DNA of 64,000 nucleotides from Trueperaceae bacterium (GTDB taxonomy: Bacteria; Deinococcota; Deinococci; Deinococcales; Trueperaceae): contig DASVDQ010000089.1 of the NCBI GenBank assembly GCA_036381035.1, positions 55,223 to 119,222 of the forward strand, given 5' to 3'. Below the pieces are notes generated by a model. That model saw nothing but the letters and a program-made list of their open reading frames with translations. It was not told the DNA's origin and searched no databases. The translations under genes were made by a program, and so were the position numbers. Of the stretch, positions 1 through 11,499 are shown piece after piece (position 1 is the first letter of the stretch; each line of letters starts with the position of its first letter).

Positions 1-504
1 GCCGAACTCGGAGCGCAGGCGCCGCTCCAGGTCCTCCAGGTCCGACTCGTCGGCCAGGAACGCGGCGCCGGCCAGGTACCGCGACGACTCGACCTGCGCC
101 AGCATGGGGGCCAGGTCGCGCATCAGCGGCAGGTAGGTCTCGATGAGCTCGAGCTCGTCGCGGAGCTCGGAGCGCTCGGCGACGAGGCGGTCGATCTGCT
201 CCCCGGCCTCGCGCACCTCGGCCTCCGCCGCGGAGGCGTTCGTCACCGCCGGGCCGCGCGCGGCCGCGGCGGCGTCGATGCCGAGCACGTCGAGCAGCGC
301 GGTGGAACGCGACAGCACCCTCTCCCAGGCCTCGCGCTCGGCGAGGTCGCCGCCGCGCAGCCTCATGGCCTGGAGGGCCTCCTCCTCGGCCTCGGGCGCC
401 AGCCGCGTGACCTGCATGACGCCGAGCCCCTGCAGGGCGGCGAGGACGTCCTTGGCGACGGAGCGGCGACCGACGACGGTCACCTGGTCCATCCGGGCGA
501 TCAC
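1..504 (-). CDS. V-type ATP synthase subunit I, N-terminal part (truncated by window edge)
   Basis: Membrane stator subunit (I/a type) of the rotary V/A-type ATP synthase. It links the peripheral stalk to the proton-translocating ring. Only about 168 N-terminal residues are visible and the reading frame runs off the window at base 1. The N-terminus (MDQVTVVGRR, then VLAALQGLGVMQVTRL) is the usual start of this family and leads into charged helical segments of the cytoplasmic domain. The GTG at 504 overlaps the TGA of the upstream stalk gene (GTGA), which suggests translational coupling; the ATG at 492 is an alternative start. The C-terminal membrane domain is not present here. A V-type rather than F-type enzyme is typical of Deinococcota. 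Confidence 0.85.
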   Translation of the reverse strand, partial: MIARMDQVTVVGRRSVAKDVLAALQGLGVMQVTRLAPEAEEEALQAMRLRGGDLAEREAWERVLSRSTALLDVLGIDAAAAARGPAVTNASAAEAEVREAGEQIDRLVAERSELRDELELIETYLPLMRDLAPMLAQVESSRYLAGAAFLADESDLEDLERRLRSEFG

Positions 505-821
505 GGCAAGATCTTCTCCAGGACCAGTGCGGCCGCCGCCGCGCGGTTGGCCGCGGCCTTGGCCGCGAGAGCCTCGGCGGCCTCCTTGGCGGCGGAGAGG
601 ACGCTCTGCTTGACGGCCTCCTCCTCCTTGCGGCCGGCTTCCAGCTCCGACTGGGCGAGGGCCTCGGCCTTGGCGCGCGCTGCCTCGAGGATCGCTGCGG
701 CCTCCGCGTTCGCCTTGTCGACGGTGGCCTTGGCCTTGGCCTTGGCCTCGTCGACCTTGCTGACGAGCTTCTTCTCCTGGGCCAACAGGTCCTGCAGCAG
801 TCGTTCACCCTGTGCTTCCAA
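501..821 (-). CDS. V-type ATP synthase peripheral stalk subunit (G/H-like)
   Basis: A short, highly charged, Ala/Glu/Lys-rich protein of 106 aa, predicted to be one long helix that forms the coiled-coil peripheral stalk of the V/A-ATPase. The core is a run of heptad-like AKAKA/EAAAILEAARAKAEAL repeats and there are no membrane segments. I chose the TTG at 821 because an AGGAGG lies nine bases upstream of it. The in-frame GTG at 839 would put that SD inside the coding sequence. It is the first gene of the ATPase operon and its stop overlaps the start of the subunit I gene. Position and composition support the assignment more than any single diagnostic motif. Confidence 0.8.
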   Translation of the reverse strand: MEAQGERLLQDLLAQEKKLVSKVDEAKAKAKATVDKANAEAAAILEAARAKAEALAQSELEAGRKEEEAVKQSVLSAAKEAAEALAAKAAANRAAAAALVLEKILP

Positions 822-895
822 GCGGCCCTCCCTCCTCACGCGTCCTGTCGTGACCCAAGCGGGCGCACGCCTCGAGTCTGTGGCTGGCGGACATA

Positions 896-926
896 GAAAA
901 GGGCGTTCATCTCGCCCTGAACGCCC
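896..926 (-). terminator. Intrinsic terminator/attenuator hairpin in the ATPase operon leader
   Basis: On the minus strand a perfect 9-bp stem (GGGCGTTCA / TGAACGCCC, loop GGGCGAGA) is followed directly by TTTTC. It lies about 11 bases downstream of the predicted start site of the promoter at 945-973 and upstream of the first ATPase gene. It could terminate dnaG transcripts, attenuate the ATPase operon, or do both. Confidence 0.65.
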
Positions 927-944
927 CAGACGTTTCTCGTGACG

Positions 945-973
945 AAGATAACAAGCGTACTAGGGGGTGTCAA
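945..973 (-). promoter_or_regulatory. Sigma-70 type promoter for the V-type ATPase operon
   Basis: Minus strand: perfect -35 TTGACA (973-968), 17-bp spacer, -10 TATCTT (950-945). This is the best canonical promoter in the window. It sits in the 200-bp gap between dnaG and the ATPase genes and reads toward the ATPase operon. Confidence 0.8.
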
Positions 974-1038
974 CGAGACATTAGTCCCTTGACAGCACGG
1001 CCAGGACGTGCCGGAGGCGACCTGGGAGAGCTCCCCTC

Positions 1039-2859
1039 TCATCTCCGCCTCACGCGCGACCGGCGCTCCGCCTCGCGCGCCGCCAGCACGCCCTGGATCT
1101 CCTTCAGCTCGGCGTAGAGGTCCTCCAGCCTCTCGCCCCCGGGCGCTTCGCCGGCCGCGAGGATCCGCGCGATCTCGTCGCGCCGCCTCAGCAGCCGGGC
1201 GCGCGTGTCCTCCTTGAGGCCCTCGAGCCGCAGCTCCCGCAGGCGCGAGAGGGCGCGGCCGAGCCTGACGTCGACGTCGCCGAGGTCCTCGCCGTCGTCG
1301 GCCTCGCCGACGAGGCGCTCGAGCACGTAGGCGCCCTCCGGCCGCGCGGTCACGGCGGCCAGCACGGCGTCGGCGTCGTAGTCGAGGCGGCGGCCGACCT
1401 CGACGAGGTGGGCCAGGGGCGAGCCGTCCTCGTCGGCGGCGCCGGGCACGGCGGCCTCGACCTCGGCGAGCCGCTCGCGCAGGTAGTCGGGCTCGAGCAG
1501 CACCAGCGAGACGACCTCGGCCTCGACGCGCCTGACCTGGTCGAGCTCGACGCGCTGGCTGCGCATCCCGCGCACCTCGGCCTGGCTCACGCGGCGCCGG
1601 TCCCGCGCGCCCAGCCACTCGTCGAGGCGGCGGGGCTCCACGCCGAGCCTGTCGACGACGAGCCGGCGCATCTCGTCGGCCACGGGGTCGAAGAGCGTGC
1701 GCGGCCGCAGCACGTCCTGCAGCTCCTCGAGGATGGCGGCCTGGCCCTCGAGCGTGGCGGGGTCGTGGCGGCCGATGACGCGCTCGAAGCGGAACTCCAC
1801 CTCCGACACGCCCTCGTCCAGGGCCCGCCTGAACTCCTCGAGGTGGCCCCCCAGCACCGCCTCGGCCGGGTCCTTGCCGTGCGGCACGCTCACGGCCTTG
1901 ACCACGAGGCGCCTGCCGACGGCCTGGTCGAGGCCGGACAGGATGGCCCGCTGGCCGGCCTCGTCGGCGTCGAACGCTAGATAGACCGTTCTAGCATCGA
2001 GCCGCTCCAGCGCGTCTGCCTGCTCGGCGGTGAGCGTGGCGCCGAGGGCCGCCACGGCGTTCGTCAGGCCCGCCTGGTGCAGCGCCATCACGTCCGTGTA
2101 GCCCTCGACGACGATGACCTGGCCCGTCTCGCGTATCGCGGCGCGCGCCCTGTCGAGCCCGTAGAGCAGCTCCGACTTCCTGAAGACCTCGGACTCGGGG
2201 CTGTTGAGGTACTTCGGGCTCCCCTCGCCGAGCACGCGGCCGGAGAAGCCCACCACGCGGCCCAGGGCGTCCTTGATCGGGAAGACGATCCTGTCCCTGA
2301 ACCTGTCGTAGCGACGCCCGCGCTCGTTCTCCACGACGAGGCCGAGGGCCACGAGGTCGTCCTCGCGCACGCCCTTGCCGAGCATGTGCCTGAGCAGGGC
2401 GTCCCACGAGTCCGGCGCGTAGCCGACCTCGAAGGCCTCCACGGTCTCCTCGGCGAGGCCGCGCCCGGCCAGGTAGTCCCGCGCCGGACGGCCCAGCTGG
2501 GAGCGGAAGAAGGCCAGCGCGAGCTTGTTGACGTCGAGGAGGTCGCGGCGCTTGCCCGCCGCCTCCGAAGGCGGCGTGACCTCGACGCCGGCCCTGGCCC
2601 CGAGGAGGCGCAGCGCCTCGGGGAACGACAGCGCCTGGGTGCGCATGACGAAGTCGAAGACGTCGCCCTTGGCCTGGCAGCCGAAGCAGTAGAAGAAGCC
2701 CCTGTCGACGAGCACGTGGAAGGACGGCGTCTTCTCGGAGTGGAACGGGCACAGGCCCTTGAGCCGCCCGCGCCCGGCCGGCCTGAGGCTCACGACCTCG
2801 CCGACGACCTCGGCGATGGGGAGCCTCTCCCTGATCAGCTCCTTGGCGTCCCGGCTCAC
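1039..2859 (-). CDS. dnaG: DNA primase DnaG
   Basis: Synthesises RNA primers at the replication fork and partners the replicative helicase. The 606-aa product has the usual bacterial layout: an N-terminal CHC2 zinc-binding domain (CPFH at about residue 40 and CFGC about 20 residues later), the RNA-polymerase/TOPRIM core (VVEGYTDV for the catalytic glutamate, DADEAG for the acidic pair), and a C-terminal helical region expected to contact DnaB. The start is the GTG at 2859, about eight bases after GAGAGG. Longer in-frame extensions run into low-complexity Pro/Gly codons and are unlikely. The gene lies 50 bp after the phosphoribosyltransferase gene on the same strand, so the two are probably co-transcribed. 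Confidence 0.95.
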   Translation of the reverse strand: MSRDAKELIRERLPIAEVVGEVVSLRPAGRGRLKGLCPFHSEKTPSFHVLVDRGFFYCFGCQAKGDVFDFVMRTQALSFPEALRLLGARAGVEVTPPSEAAGKRRDLLDVNKLALAFFRSQLGRPARDYLAGRGLAEETVEAFEVGYAPDSWDALLRHMLGKGVREDDLVALGLVVENERGRRYDRFRDRIVFPIKDALGRVVGFSGRVLGEGSPKYLNSPESEVFRKSELLYGLDRARAAIRETGQVIVVEGYTDVMALHQAGLTNAVAALGATLTAEQADALERLDARTVYLAFDADEAGQRAILSGLDQAVGRRLVVKAVSVPHGKDPAEAVLGGHLEEFRRALDEGVSEVEFRFERVIGRHDPATLEGQAAILEELQDVLRPRTLFDPVADEMRRLVVDRLGVEPRRLDEWLGARDRRRVSQAEVRGMRSQRVELDQVRRVEAEVVSLVLLEPDYLRERLAEVEAAVPGAADEDGSPLAHLVEVGRRLDYDADAVLAAVTARPEGAYVLERLVGEADDGEDLGDVDVRLGRALSRLRELRLEGLKEDTRARLLRRRDEIARILAAGEAPGGERLEDLYAELKEIQGVLAAREAERRSRVRRR

Positions 2860-2909
2860 GGACAGCACCTCTCCTCGCCCCCGCGGGGGCGGCGCCCCGC
2901 CCCCGCGCC

Positions 2910-3452
2910 TCAAGCCCCGGCGGCGGCCGGGAAGAGGGGCAGGTGGCCGAGCGCGGTCACGTCGTCGCGGCCGTTCCCCTCGGTGAACACGACCAGGGTG
3001 CCCACGACCTCGGCACCGACGCTCTTCAGCAGGTCCTTGAGGCCGTCGAGCGTGCCGCCCGTGGAGACGACGTCGTCGACGATGGCCACCCGCCTGCCGG
3101 CGAGGCGCTCGACGTCGTTGCCGTCCAGCACGAGGAGCTGCGGCTTGCCGGTCGTGATGCTGACGACCTCCCGCGTGACAGGCGAGACCATGTACGGCTT
3201 CACCGTCTTGCGCGCCACGACGTAGGGCAGGCCGGTCCTCACGCTCAGGGCGTGCGCCAGGGGCACGGCCTTGACCTCCGGCGTGACGAAGCCCTCCACG
3301 CCCGGCGGCAGCCGCCGCGCCAGCTCGTCGGCGGCGACCTCGGTGAGCTCGGTGTCCCCGAGCAGGTTGAGCAGGGCCACCGACACGCCGCCCACGTCGA
3401 CGACCGGCAGCTCCCTCTCGATCCCGCCCACTGTGATGCGGTGCGTAGGCAC
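2910..3452 (-). CDS. Purine-type phosphoribosyltransferase (adenine/hypoxanthine-like)
   Basis: A 180-aa type I phosphoribosyltransferase that should join a purine base to PRPP in nucleotide salvage. The PRPP-binding signature [13 protein letters not shown] is at about residues 126-138, preceded by a hood region with [11 protein letters not shown] and a flexible loop near VKPYMVSP. The overall pattern resembles adenine phosphoribosyltransferases and archaeal-type hypoxanthine/guanine enzymes, so base specificity cannot be set from sequence. The GTG at 3452 has GGGAGG nine bases upstream. It is divergent from ruvB and sits directly upstream of dnaG. Confidence 0.8.
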   Translation of the reverse strand: MPTHRITVGGIERELPVVDVGGVSVALLNLLGDTELTEVAADELARRLPPGVEGFVTPEVKAVPLAHALSVRTGLPYVVARKTVKPYMVSPVTREVVSITTGKPQLLVLDGNDVERLAGRRVAIVDDVVSTGGTLDGLKDLLKSVGAEVVGTLVVFTEGNGRDDVTALGHLPLFPAAAGA

Positions 3453-3511
3453 TTCAGCCAGCCTCCCGTGCGTCGCCGCCCCGGTCGCCCGGGGCGGGCC
3501 GACGAACATGC

Positions 3512-3517
3512 AGATTA
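3512..3517 (-). promoter_or_regulatory. Candidate -10 box for the phosphoribosyltransferase-dnaG unit
   Basis: TAATCT on the minus strand, 59 bases upstream of the GTG start. No convincing -35 element is visible at the usual distance, so confidence is limited. Confidence 0.4.
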
Positions 3518-3547
3518 CCGCGACCGGGCCGCCGGCATGCCCCGTGG

Positions 3548-3553
3548 TACGAT
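3548..3553 (+). promoter_or_regulatory. Leaderless -10 box of ruvB
   Basis: TACGAT ends seven bases before the GTG at 3561, so the transcript should begin at or next to the start codon. No SD precedes that GTG. Confidence 0.6.
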
Positions 3554-3560
3554 GCGCGTC

Positions 3561-4553
<993 letters not shown>

Positions 4554-4611
4554 GTACCTAGCGGGAGACTTATCCCTCATCGCCGCGGCGCCCGGCTTGG
4601 CACCCTGTCGT

Positions 4612-4617
4612 TAGGGT
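4612..4617 (+). promoter_or_regulatory. Leaderless -10 box of the DUF4388 gene
   Basis: TAGGGT ends six bases before the GTG start at 4624. No SD is present in the 70-bp gap after ruvB. Confidence 0.5.
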
Positions 4618-4623
4618 GAGAGC

Positions 4624-5688
4624 GTGATCGAGGGCAGCCTCCGGAACGTCCCGCTAGCCGACATCTTCCAGGTCATCGCCACCGGCCAGAAGTCGGGCGT
4701 GCTGACGGTGCAGCGCGGCCAGGCGCGCGCCCGCATCTACTTCGACCAGGGGCGCATCGGCTACGCCCACGTCACTCCCGGCGTGCACCTCGGCGAGATC
4801 CTCGTCCGCATGGACCTCCTCACCGCACACGAGGTGCAGGAGCTCCTGAGGAGGCAGCACGCCGAGAACCCCGGCACGCAGCTGGGCGAGATGGCCGTGC
4901 GCCTCGGCCTCCTCAAGCAGGAGGACCTCCACCAGGCCATCGACCGTCAGGTGCTCGAGGTCGTCAGCGACCTGCTCACCTGGTCTGAGGGCCACTTCTA
5001 CTTCACCGACACCCCCACGGAGGCGACGCAGCAGAGCCTCGACCACAGCGTCGACGCCATGAGCCTGCTCATCCAGGTGGCGGCCAGGCAGGAGCAGTTC
5101 GCCTCCACCGACGTCGGGCCCGATGCCGTCTTCACGCGCGCCGGCGACCCCACCCGCGTGGACATGCCGCCGGGCGGCTGGGAGGTGCTGGCCTCCGTCG
5201 ACGGAAGGCGCTCGGCCCGCACGATCGCGGCCGAGCTCGACCTGACCGAGCGGCACGTCTACCACCTCCTCGGCGAGCTGGCCAGGCTCGGGGTCATCGA
5301 GCGCATACCCGTGGCCGCCGACGACCCGCTCGTCCTCGTGGTCTCCCCCAACACCGCCCTGCAGCGCCTCATCAGGCTCGGCCTGCAGCGCGCCGGCTTC
5401 ACCGCGGCGGCCGTCTACCGCTACGACGAGACCGAGCGCGCGATCGAGGAGCACCACCCGAGCGCCCTCGTCGTCGACGACGACCGCGTCGGCTCGGCGT
5501 GGGAGGTCGTGCGCGAGCTGCGGCGCCGCCCCGCCCACGCCCACGTGCCCGTGCTGGTGCTGGTCGACGAGCAGCCGCGCCCCGGCCTGTTCCGCCGCCT
5601 CCCCCGCGCCGAGACGCTGCTGAAGCCGTTCCACGAGCTGCGCCTGCAGGAGCTCGTGAGCCGCATGGTGGGCCGCAAGGCGACCTGA
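4624..5688 (+). CDS. DUF4388 (PATAN) protein with receiver-like C-terminus
   Basis: A 354-aa soluble, signalling-type protein. Residues 1-95 form a DUF4388/PATAN domain (GSLRNVPLADIFQVIATGQKSG, cut here to its start). Residues about 96-160 resemble the small MshEN/GspE-N helical module (GTQLGEMAVRLGLL). A winged-helix-like segment follows at about 190-225 (TEAELDLTERHVYHLL-type pattern), then a receiver-like fold at about 237-354. In that fold the beta-3 aspartate (LVVDDD) and the late lysine (LLKPF) are kept, but the usual acidic pair after beta-1 is replaced by VVSPN. Related proteins occur in gliding or two-component contexts, but the role here is unknown. It follows ruvB on the same strand with its own -10 box. 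Confidence 0.75.
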   Translation: MIEGSLRNVPLADIFQVIATGQKSGVLTVQRGQARARIYFDQGRIGYAHVTPGVHLGEILVRMDLLTAHEVQELLRRQHAENPGTQLGEMAVRLGLLKQEDLHQAIDRQVLEVVSDLLTWSEGHFYFTDTPTEATQQSLDHSVDAMSLLIQVAARQEQFASTDVGPDAVFTRAGDPTRVDMPPGGWEVLASVDGRRSARTIAAELDLTERHVYHLLGELARLGVIERIPVAADDPLVLVVSPNTALQRLIRLGLQRAGFTAAAVYRYDETERAIEEHHPSALVVDDDRVGSAWEVVRELRRRPAHAHVPVLVLVDEQPRPGLFRRLPRAETLLKPFHELRLQELVSRMVGRKAT

Positions 5689-5867
5689 CCGGCGGGACAG
5701 CCGTCGCCCGACCCGACCGGCGGGCGCGCCGCTAGGCGACCCGCACCCCGCGAAGCCGGCCGGCCCGTGAGGCCGCCACGCGAAGCCGGCAGGGCCGAGC
5801 CCGCGTTCGCGCCGTGCCGGCCGGGCAGAAGACCGCGTCTTCGCGTCCGGCACGAACCCCGCGCGCA

Positions 5868-5887
5868 CGTGAGGTTTGCCACTCACG
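5868..5887. promoter_or_regulatory. Candidate operator: inverted repeat overlapping the -35 of the sugar transporter promoter
   Basis: CGTGAG-N8-CTCACG, six-bp perfect arms, with its right half covering the end of the -35 box. This placement suits a repressor that blocks RNA polymerase. The cognate regulator is not encoded next door. Confidence 0.5.
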
Positions 5888-5904
5888 ACGACCGCTGCTA
5901 TCAT
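5876..5904 (+). promoter_or_regulatory. Sigma-70 type promoter of the sugar ABC transporter operon
   Basis: -35 TTGCCA (5876-5881), 17-bp spacer, -10 TATCAT (5899-5904). The predicted start site near 5911 gives a leader of about 137 nt. Confidence 0.75.
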
Positions 5905-6047
5905 CGGGGCGCCAATCGCTCGTCCTAGCGCCGGGCGGCGCGTCCCGCCGCCGTCGCTGCCGCCGCCCCTCCCGGGCGCGGGCCGACGGCGACGCTGCAG
6001 CGCGGGCGTGCTCGCACCCGCCGGGCGGGCCACGAAGGGAGTCCAGC

Positions 6048-7331
6048 ATGAAGAGGTTCCTACTCGCTGCGGCGGTCCTGTTCTTCGTCGGGACCAACGC
6101 GCTGGCGCAGGAGGAGCAGGTGACCATCGTGGTCGCCACGGGCGCCGTGGGGCAGGAGCTGGAGCTCACCCGCGCCGCGGCCCAACGCTACATGGAGCAG
6201 CACCCCAACGTGACCGTGGACGTCATCGAGACGCCCGACCTGTCGAACGACCGCCTCGGGGTCTACCTGCAGGTGTTCGAGGCGCAGTCGCCCGACATCG
6301 ACGTCATGCAGATCGACGTGATCTGGCCCGGCGACCTGGCCGAGCACCTGGTGGACCTCTACGAGTACGGCGCCGAGGAGGTGGTGGACCAGCACTTCCC
6401 GGCGATCGTCGAGAACAACACGGTCGACGGGCGCCTCGTGGGCATCCCGTGGTTCACCGACTCCGGGCTCCTCTACTACCGCACCGACCTCCTCGAGAAG
6501 TACGGCTACGACGCCCCGCCCACCACCTGGGACGAGCTCGAGGAGATGGCCCAGACGATCCAGGACGGCGAGCGCGCCGAGGGCAACCCCGACTTCTGGG
6601 GCTTCGTCTGGCAGGGCAACTCGTACGAGGGCCTCACCTGCGACGCCCTCGAGTGGATCGCCTCCAACGGCGGCGGCACGATCATCAGCCCCGACGGCCA
6701 GGTGACGATCGACAACCCGGCCGCGGTCGAGGCCGTCGAGCGGGCGGCCGGCTGGGTGGGCACGATCTCGCCCGACGGCGTCACCAGCTTCGGCGAGGAG
6801 GACGCCCGCAACATGTTCCAGGCCGGCAACGCGGCCTTCATGCGCAACTGGCCCTACGCCTACAGCCTGGGCAACGCGGAGGACAGCGCGATCGCCGGCA
6901 AGTTCGACGTGGCGCCGCTCCCGGCGGGCGCCTCGGGCAACGGCGCCGGCACGCTCGGCGGCTGGCAGCTCGCGGTGTCGCGCTACAGCGAGCACCCCGA
7001 CATCGCCGCCGACGTGGCGCTCTACCTGGCGTCGCCGGAGGAGCAGAAGATCCGCGCCGTCGAGGGCAGCTTCCTGCCGACCGTCATGTCGCTCTACGAG
7101 GACCCCGAGGTCCTCGAGGCCGCGCCGTTCTTCGGCCGGCTCTACGACGTGCTCATCAACGGCGTCGCGCGCCCCTCGACGGTGGCAGCCCCGAACTACG
7201 CCCAGGTCTCGCAGGCGTTCTACACGGCGGTCCACGACGTGCTGACGGGCGCCTCCACGGCCGAGGACGCGCTGGCGCTCGCCTCCCTCGACATCCAGGA
7301 CATCACCGGCCTGGAAGCCGGCCAACCCTGA
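6048..7331 (+). CDS. ABC transporter sugar-binding protein (trehalose/maltose-binding type)
   Basis: Extracytoplasmic solute-binding protein, 427 aa, expected to capture an oligosaccharide or disaccharide for the two permeases downstream. It begins with a classical signal peptide (MKRFLLAAAVLFFVGTNALAQ, cleavage after AQ likely) and lacks a lipobox cysteine. The mature part has family-1 (MalE-like) features: VGIPWFTDSGLLYYRTDLL, a hinge region around PTTWDEL, and GGWQLAVSRYSEHP. It most resembles trehalose/maltose-binding proteins of Thermus and Thermococcus as recalled. The ATG at 6048 follows a GGGAG SD. No ATPase gene (MalK/MsiK type) is in this cluster, so a shared ATPase elsewhere is probable. 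Confidence 0.88.
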   Translation: MKRFLLAAAVLFFVGTNALAQEEQVTIVVATGAVGQELELTRAAAQRYMEQHPNVTVDVIETPDLSNDRLGVYLQVFEAQSPDIDVMQIDVIWPGDLAEHLVDLYEYGAEEVVDQHFPAIVENNTVDGRLVGIPWFTDSGLLYYRTDLLEKYGYDAPPTTWDELEEMAQTIQDGERAEGNPDFWGFVWQGNSYEGLTCDALEWIASNGGGTIISPDGQVTIDNPAAVEAVERAAGWVGTISPDGVTSFGEEDARNMFQAGNAAFMRNWPYAYSLGNAEDSAIAGKFDVAPLPAGASGNGAGTLGGWQLAVSRYSEHPDIAADVALYLASPEEQKIRAVEGSFLPTVMSLYEDPEVLEAAPFFGRLYDVLINGVARPSTVAAPNYAQVSQAFYTAVHDVLTGASTAEDALALASLDIQDITGLEAGQP

Positions 7332-7368
7332 CGCTGCCGAGAGTCGAGCTGAGCGTCTGACTTCAGAC

Positions 7369-7401
7369 GGGGCCGGGCCTGCCGCGAGCGAGCCCGGCCC
7401 C
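7369..7401 (+). terminator. GC-rich hairpin between binding-protein and permease genes
   Basis: A perfect 10-bp stem GGGGCCGGGC / GCCCGGCCCC with a 13-nt loop and no T-tract. It is preceded by a smaller inverted repeat CGTCTGA/TCAGACG (7355-7370). Such hairpins often stabilise the binding-protein message or partly terminate so that less permease is made. Confidence 0.5.
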
Positions 7402-7460
7402 GCGTCGCACGGGGCCTCGCGGACCGAGAGGGACGCGGGGCGCAGGGGAAAGGAACGAGA

Positions 7461-8594
7461 GTGGAAGGGAGCCTACCGGCATCCTCGGACCGCGAGGGGG
7501 TGCTCACGCCTCCGAGGACGGCCACGGCGCGGAAGAGGGGCCCGTCGCGCCTGGCGCGCGCCGAGGCCCGCACCGCCTGGCTGCTGCTGCTGCCGACCTT
7601 CGTGATCCTGGCCGTGATCGCGTTCTACCCGTTCTCGCGGGTGGTCACCTCGAGCTTCACGAACGCCCGCTTCGCCAGCGCCAACGCCGAGACCCGCTAC
7701 GTCGGCCTGGCGAACTACCGCGCGCTCCTCTCGATGACGATCAGGGAGCTGCCGCGCGTCGTCGACGATGACGGCCAGCCCGTGCTGCGCGACGGCGAGC
7801 CCCAGTACGAGAGCTGGGTGCGGGTGCTGCCGCGCGAGCCCCTGCGCTACCGCGCCGTCTTCGAGTTCTCGCTGCTCGGCCGGCGCTACGTCGTCGGCGC
7901 CGTCACCGCCCCGTTCGTCAGGGCGATCTGGGACACCAGCGTCTTCACCGTCATCGCGGTGTTCCTCGAGACAGTGCTGGGCATGGTCATCGCCCTCGCC
8001 CTCAACACCGAGTTCCGCGGGCGCGGGCTGATGCGCGCGGCCATGCTCGTGCCCTGGGCCGTGATCACGGCGGTGAGCGCGCGCATCTGGGAGTGGATGC
8101 TCCAGCCCACCCGCGCGGGCCTGTTCAACGCGCTCGGCAGCTACCTGGGCATCAGCGACGGACGCACCGACTTCTTCGGCAACCTGACCCTGCAGCTCCC
8201 CAGCATGATCGCGATGGACGTCTGGAAGACCACGCCGTTCATGGCGCTGCTGCTGCTCGCCGGGCTCTCGACGATCCCCTCGGAGCTCTACGAGGCTGCC
8301 GAGGTCGACGGCGCCAGCCGGCTCAGGCAGTTCTTCACGATCACGCTGCCGCTCCTGAGGCCCACGCTGGCCGTGGCCCTGGTCTTCAGGACCCTCGACT
8401 CGCTGCGCGTCTTCGACATCTTCCAGGTCGTGCTCGGCAACCGCCGCTTCTCCATGGCCAGCTACACGCAGGACCTGCTCATCAGCCAGCGCGACATGGG
8501 CACCTCGTCCGCCGCCTCCGTCGTGATCTTCGTGATCATCGCGATCTTCGCCGTGCTCTACATACGCATGCTCGGCCAGAGGAGCCTCGAATGA
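7461..8594 (+). CDS. Sugar ABC transporter permease (MalF type)
   Basis: Inner-membrane permease subunit, 377 aa. The first transmembrane helix is at about residues 38-60 (LLLLPTFVILAVIAFYPF). It is followed by an unusually long loop of about 90 residues before the conserved binding-protein-dependent core of five helices. The EAA loop that docks the ATPase is clear: EAAEVDGASRLRQFFTITLP. The GTG at 7461 has AAAGGA about seven bases upstream. Its stop overlaps the next permease gene (ATGA). The extended first periplasmic region recalls the P2 loop of MalF. Confidence 0.9.
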   Translation: MEGSLPASSDREGVLTPPRTATARKRGPSRLARAEARTAWLLLLPTFVILAVIAFYPFSRVVTSSFTNARFASANAETRYVGLANYRALLSMTIRELPRVVDDDGQPVLRDGEPQYESWVRVLPREPLRYRAVFEFSLLGRRYVVGAVTAPFVRAIWDTSVFTVIAVFLETVLGMVIALALNTEFRGRGLMRAAMLVPWAVITAVSARIWEWMLQPTRAGLFNALGSYLGISDGRTDFFGNLTLQLPSMIAMDVWKTTPFMALLLLAGLSTIPSELYEAAEVDGASRLRQFFTITLPLLRPTLAVALVFRTLDSLRVFDIFQVVLGNRRFSMASYTQDLLISQRDMGTSSAASVVIFVIIAIFAVLYIRMLGQRSLE

Positions 8595-9436
8595 CCCGCG
8601 CTGCCAGGCGCGCCGTCGGGCGCGCGCTCTTCTACGTGCTCATCGCCGCGATCTTCGTCTACCTTATGTTCCCCTTCTACTGGGCGATCGTCTCGGCGCT
8701 GAAGACGCAGTCCGAGCTGATCAGGACGCCGGCCACGCTGTGGCCGACGAACCCGGTCCTCGACAACTTCAGGTCGGTGCTGTCGAACGACCGCTTCCTC
8801 AGAGCCCTCCTCAACTCGACGATCGTCGCGAGCTCGGTGACGGTCCTCTCGCTGGTCGTCGGCTCGTTCGCCGGCTACGCGCTGGGCAAGATGCGCTTCG
8901 CCGGCAAGACCCCGTCGCTCTACGTGATCCTGGCGATGACGATGTTCCCGCAGATCGCCGTCCTCGCCGGCCTCTACGCCGTGATCAGGGTGCTCGGCAT
9001 GCCGTCGATACCCAGCATGATCCTCTCCTACATGCTCTTCACGCTGCCGTTCACGGTGTGGGTCCTGACCTCGTTCTTCCGCGGACTGCCCGACTCGCTG
9101 CTCGAGGCCTCCCGCGTCGACGGCGCCACGCTCTTCCAGGCGTTCCGCCTGGTGCTGCTGCCGCTGACGGCGCCGGCGCTCGTCACCACGGGCCTCCTCG
9201 CCTTCATCCAGGCGTGGAACGAGTACCTGTTCGCGCTGACCTTCACGGTCATCGACCCGCCGGCGCGGACCGTGCCCGTCGCCATCGCGCTGTTCACGGG
9301 CGAGGTCGCCAGGCAGGAGCCCTTCGGCGAGATCATGGCCGCCGCGATCATCGTGACGATCCCGCTCGTCGCGCTGGTCCTGATCTTCCAGCAGCGCATC
9401 GTCGCCGGGCTGACGGCCGGCGCCGTGAAGGGTTAG
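8591..9436 (+). CDS. Sugar ABC transporter permease (MalG type)
   Basis: Second inner-membrane permease, 281 aa, with six predicted helices and a canonical EAA loop (EASRVDGATLFQAFRLVLLPL, shown up to 20 residues). The C-terminal part WNEYLFALTF is typical of MalG/CUT1 subunits. It is translationally coupled to the upstream permease by a 4-bp overlap. It should heterodimerise with that permease and use a cytoplasmic ATPase encoded elsewhere. Confidence 0.9.
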   Translation: MTRAARRAVGRALFYVLIAAIFVYLMFPFYWAIVSALKTQSELIRTPATLWPTNPVLDNFRSVLSNDRFLRALLNSTIVASSVTVLSLVVGSFAGYALGKMRFAGKTPSLYVILAMTMFPQIAVLAGLYAVIRVLGMPSIPSMILSYMLFTLPFTVWVLTSFFRGLPDSLLEASRVDGATLFQAFRLVLLPLTAPALVTTGLLAFIQAWNEYLFALTFTVIDPPARTVPVAIALFTGEVARQEPFGEIMAAAIIVTIPLVALVLIFQQRIVAGLTAGAVKG

Positions 9437-9518
9437 GAGCGGGCCCAGGCGGGGGCGCAGGGCCGTCTGAGGGTCCCCGGTCGCCCTCCGCCCGCTGCCG
9501 CCGCGCGGCGCCGGCGGG

Positions 9519-11492
<1,974 letters not shown>

Positions 11493-11499
11493 GGACCCG

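Larger units (their letters stand above)
5689..6047 (+). other. 359-bp intergenic region upstream of the sugar transporter
   Basis: No plausible gene is seen. It holds a 12-bp direct repeat (5749-5760 and 5779-5790, 30 bp apart), a perfect inverted repeat GAAGAC-N3-GTCTTC (5828-5842), the operator candidate at 5868-5887 and the promoter at 5876-5904. The last 140 bp form the transporter 5' UTR and end in an SD (AAGGGAG). Confidence 0.6.

Noticed and set aside
836..1618. 260-aa minus-strand frame overlapping dnaG
   Set aside because: Arg/Ala/Gly-rich composition without domain pattern, in another frame of dnaG. Typical GC-rich shadow.
2943..3560. Long plus-strand open frame continuing upstream of ruvB
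   Set aside because: It is antisense to the phosphoribosyltransferase gene, a GC-rich frame shadow. RuvB homology starts at 3561.
5749..5790. Twelve-bp direct repeat upstream of the sugar transporter
   Set aside because: Only two copies in GC-rich DNA with no relation to the promoter; likely chance or slippage.
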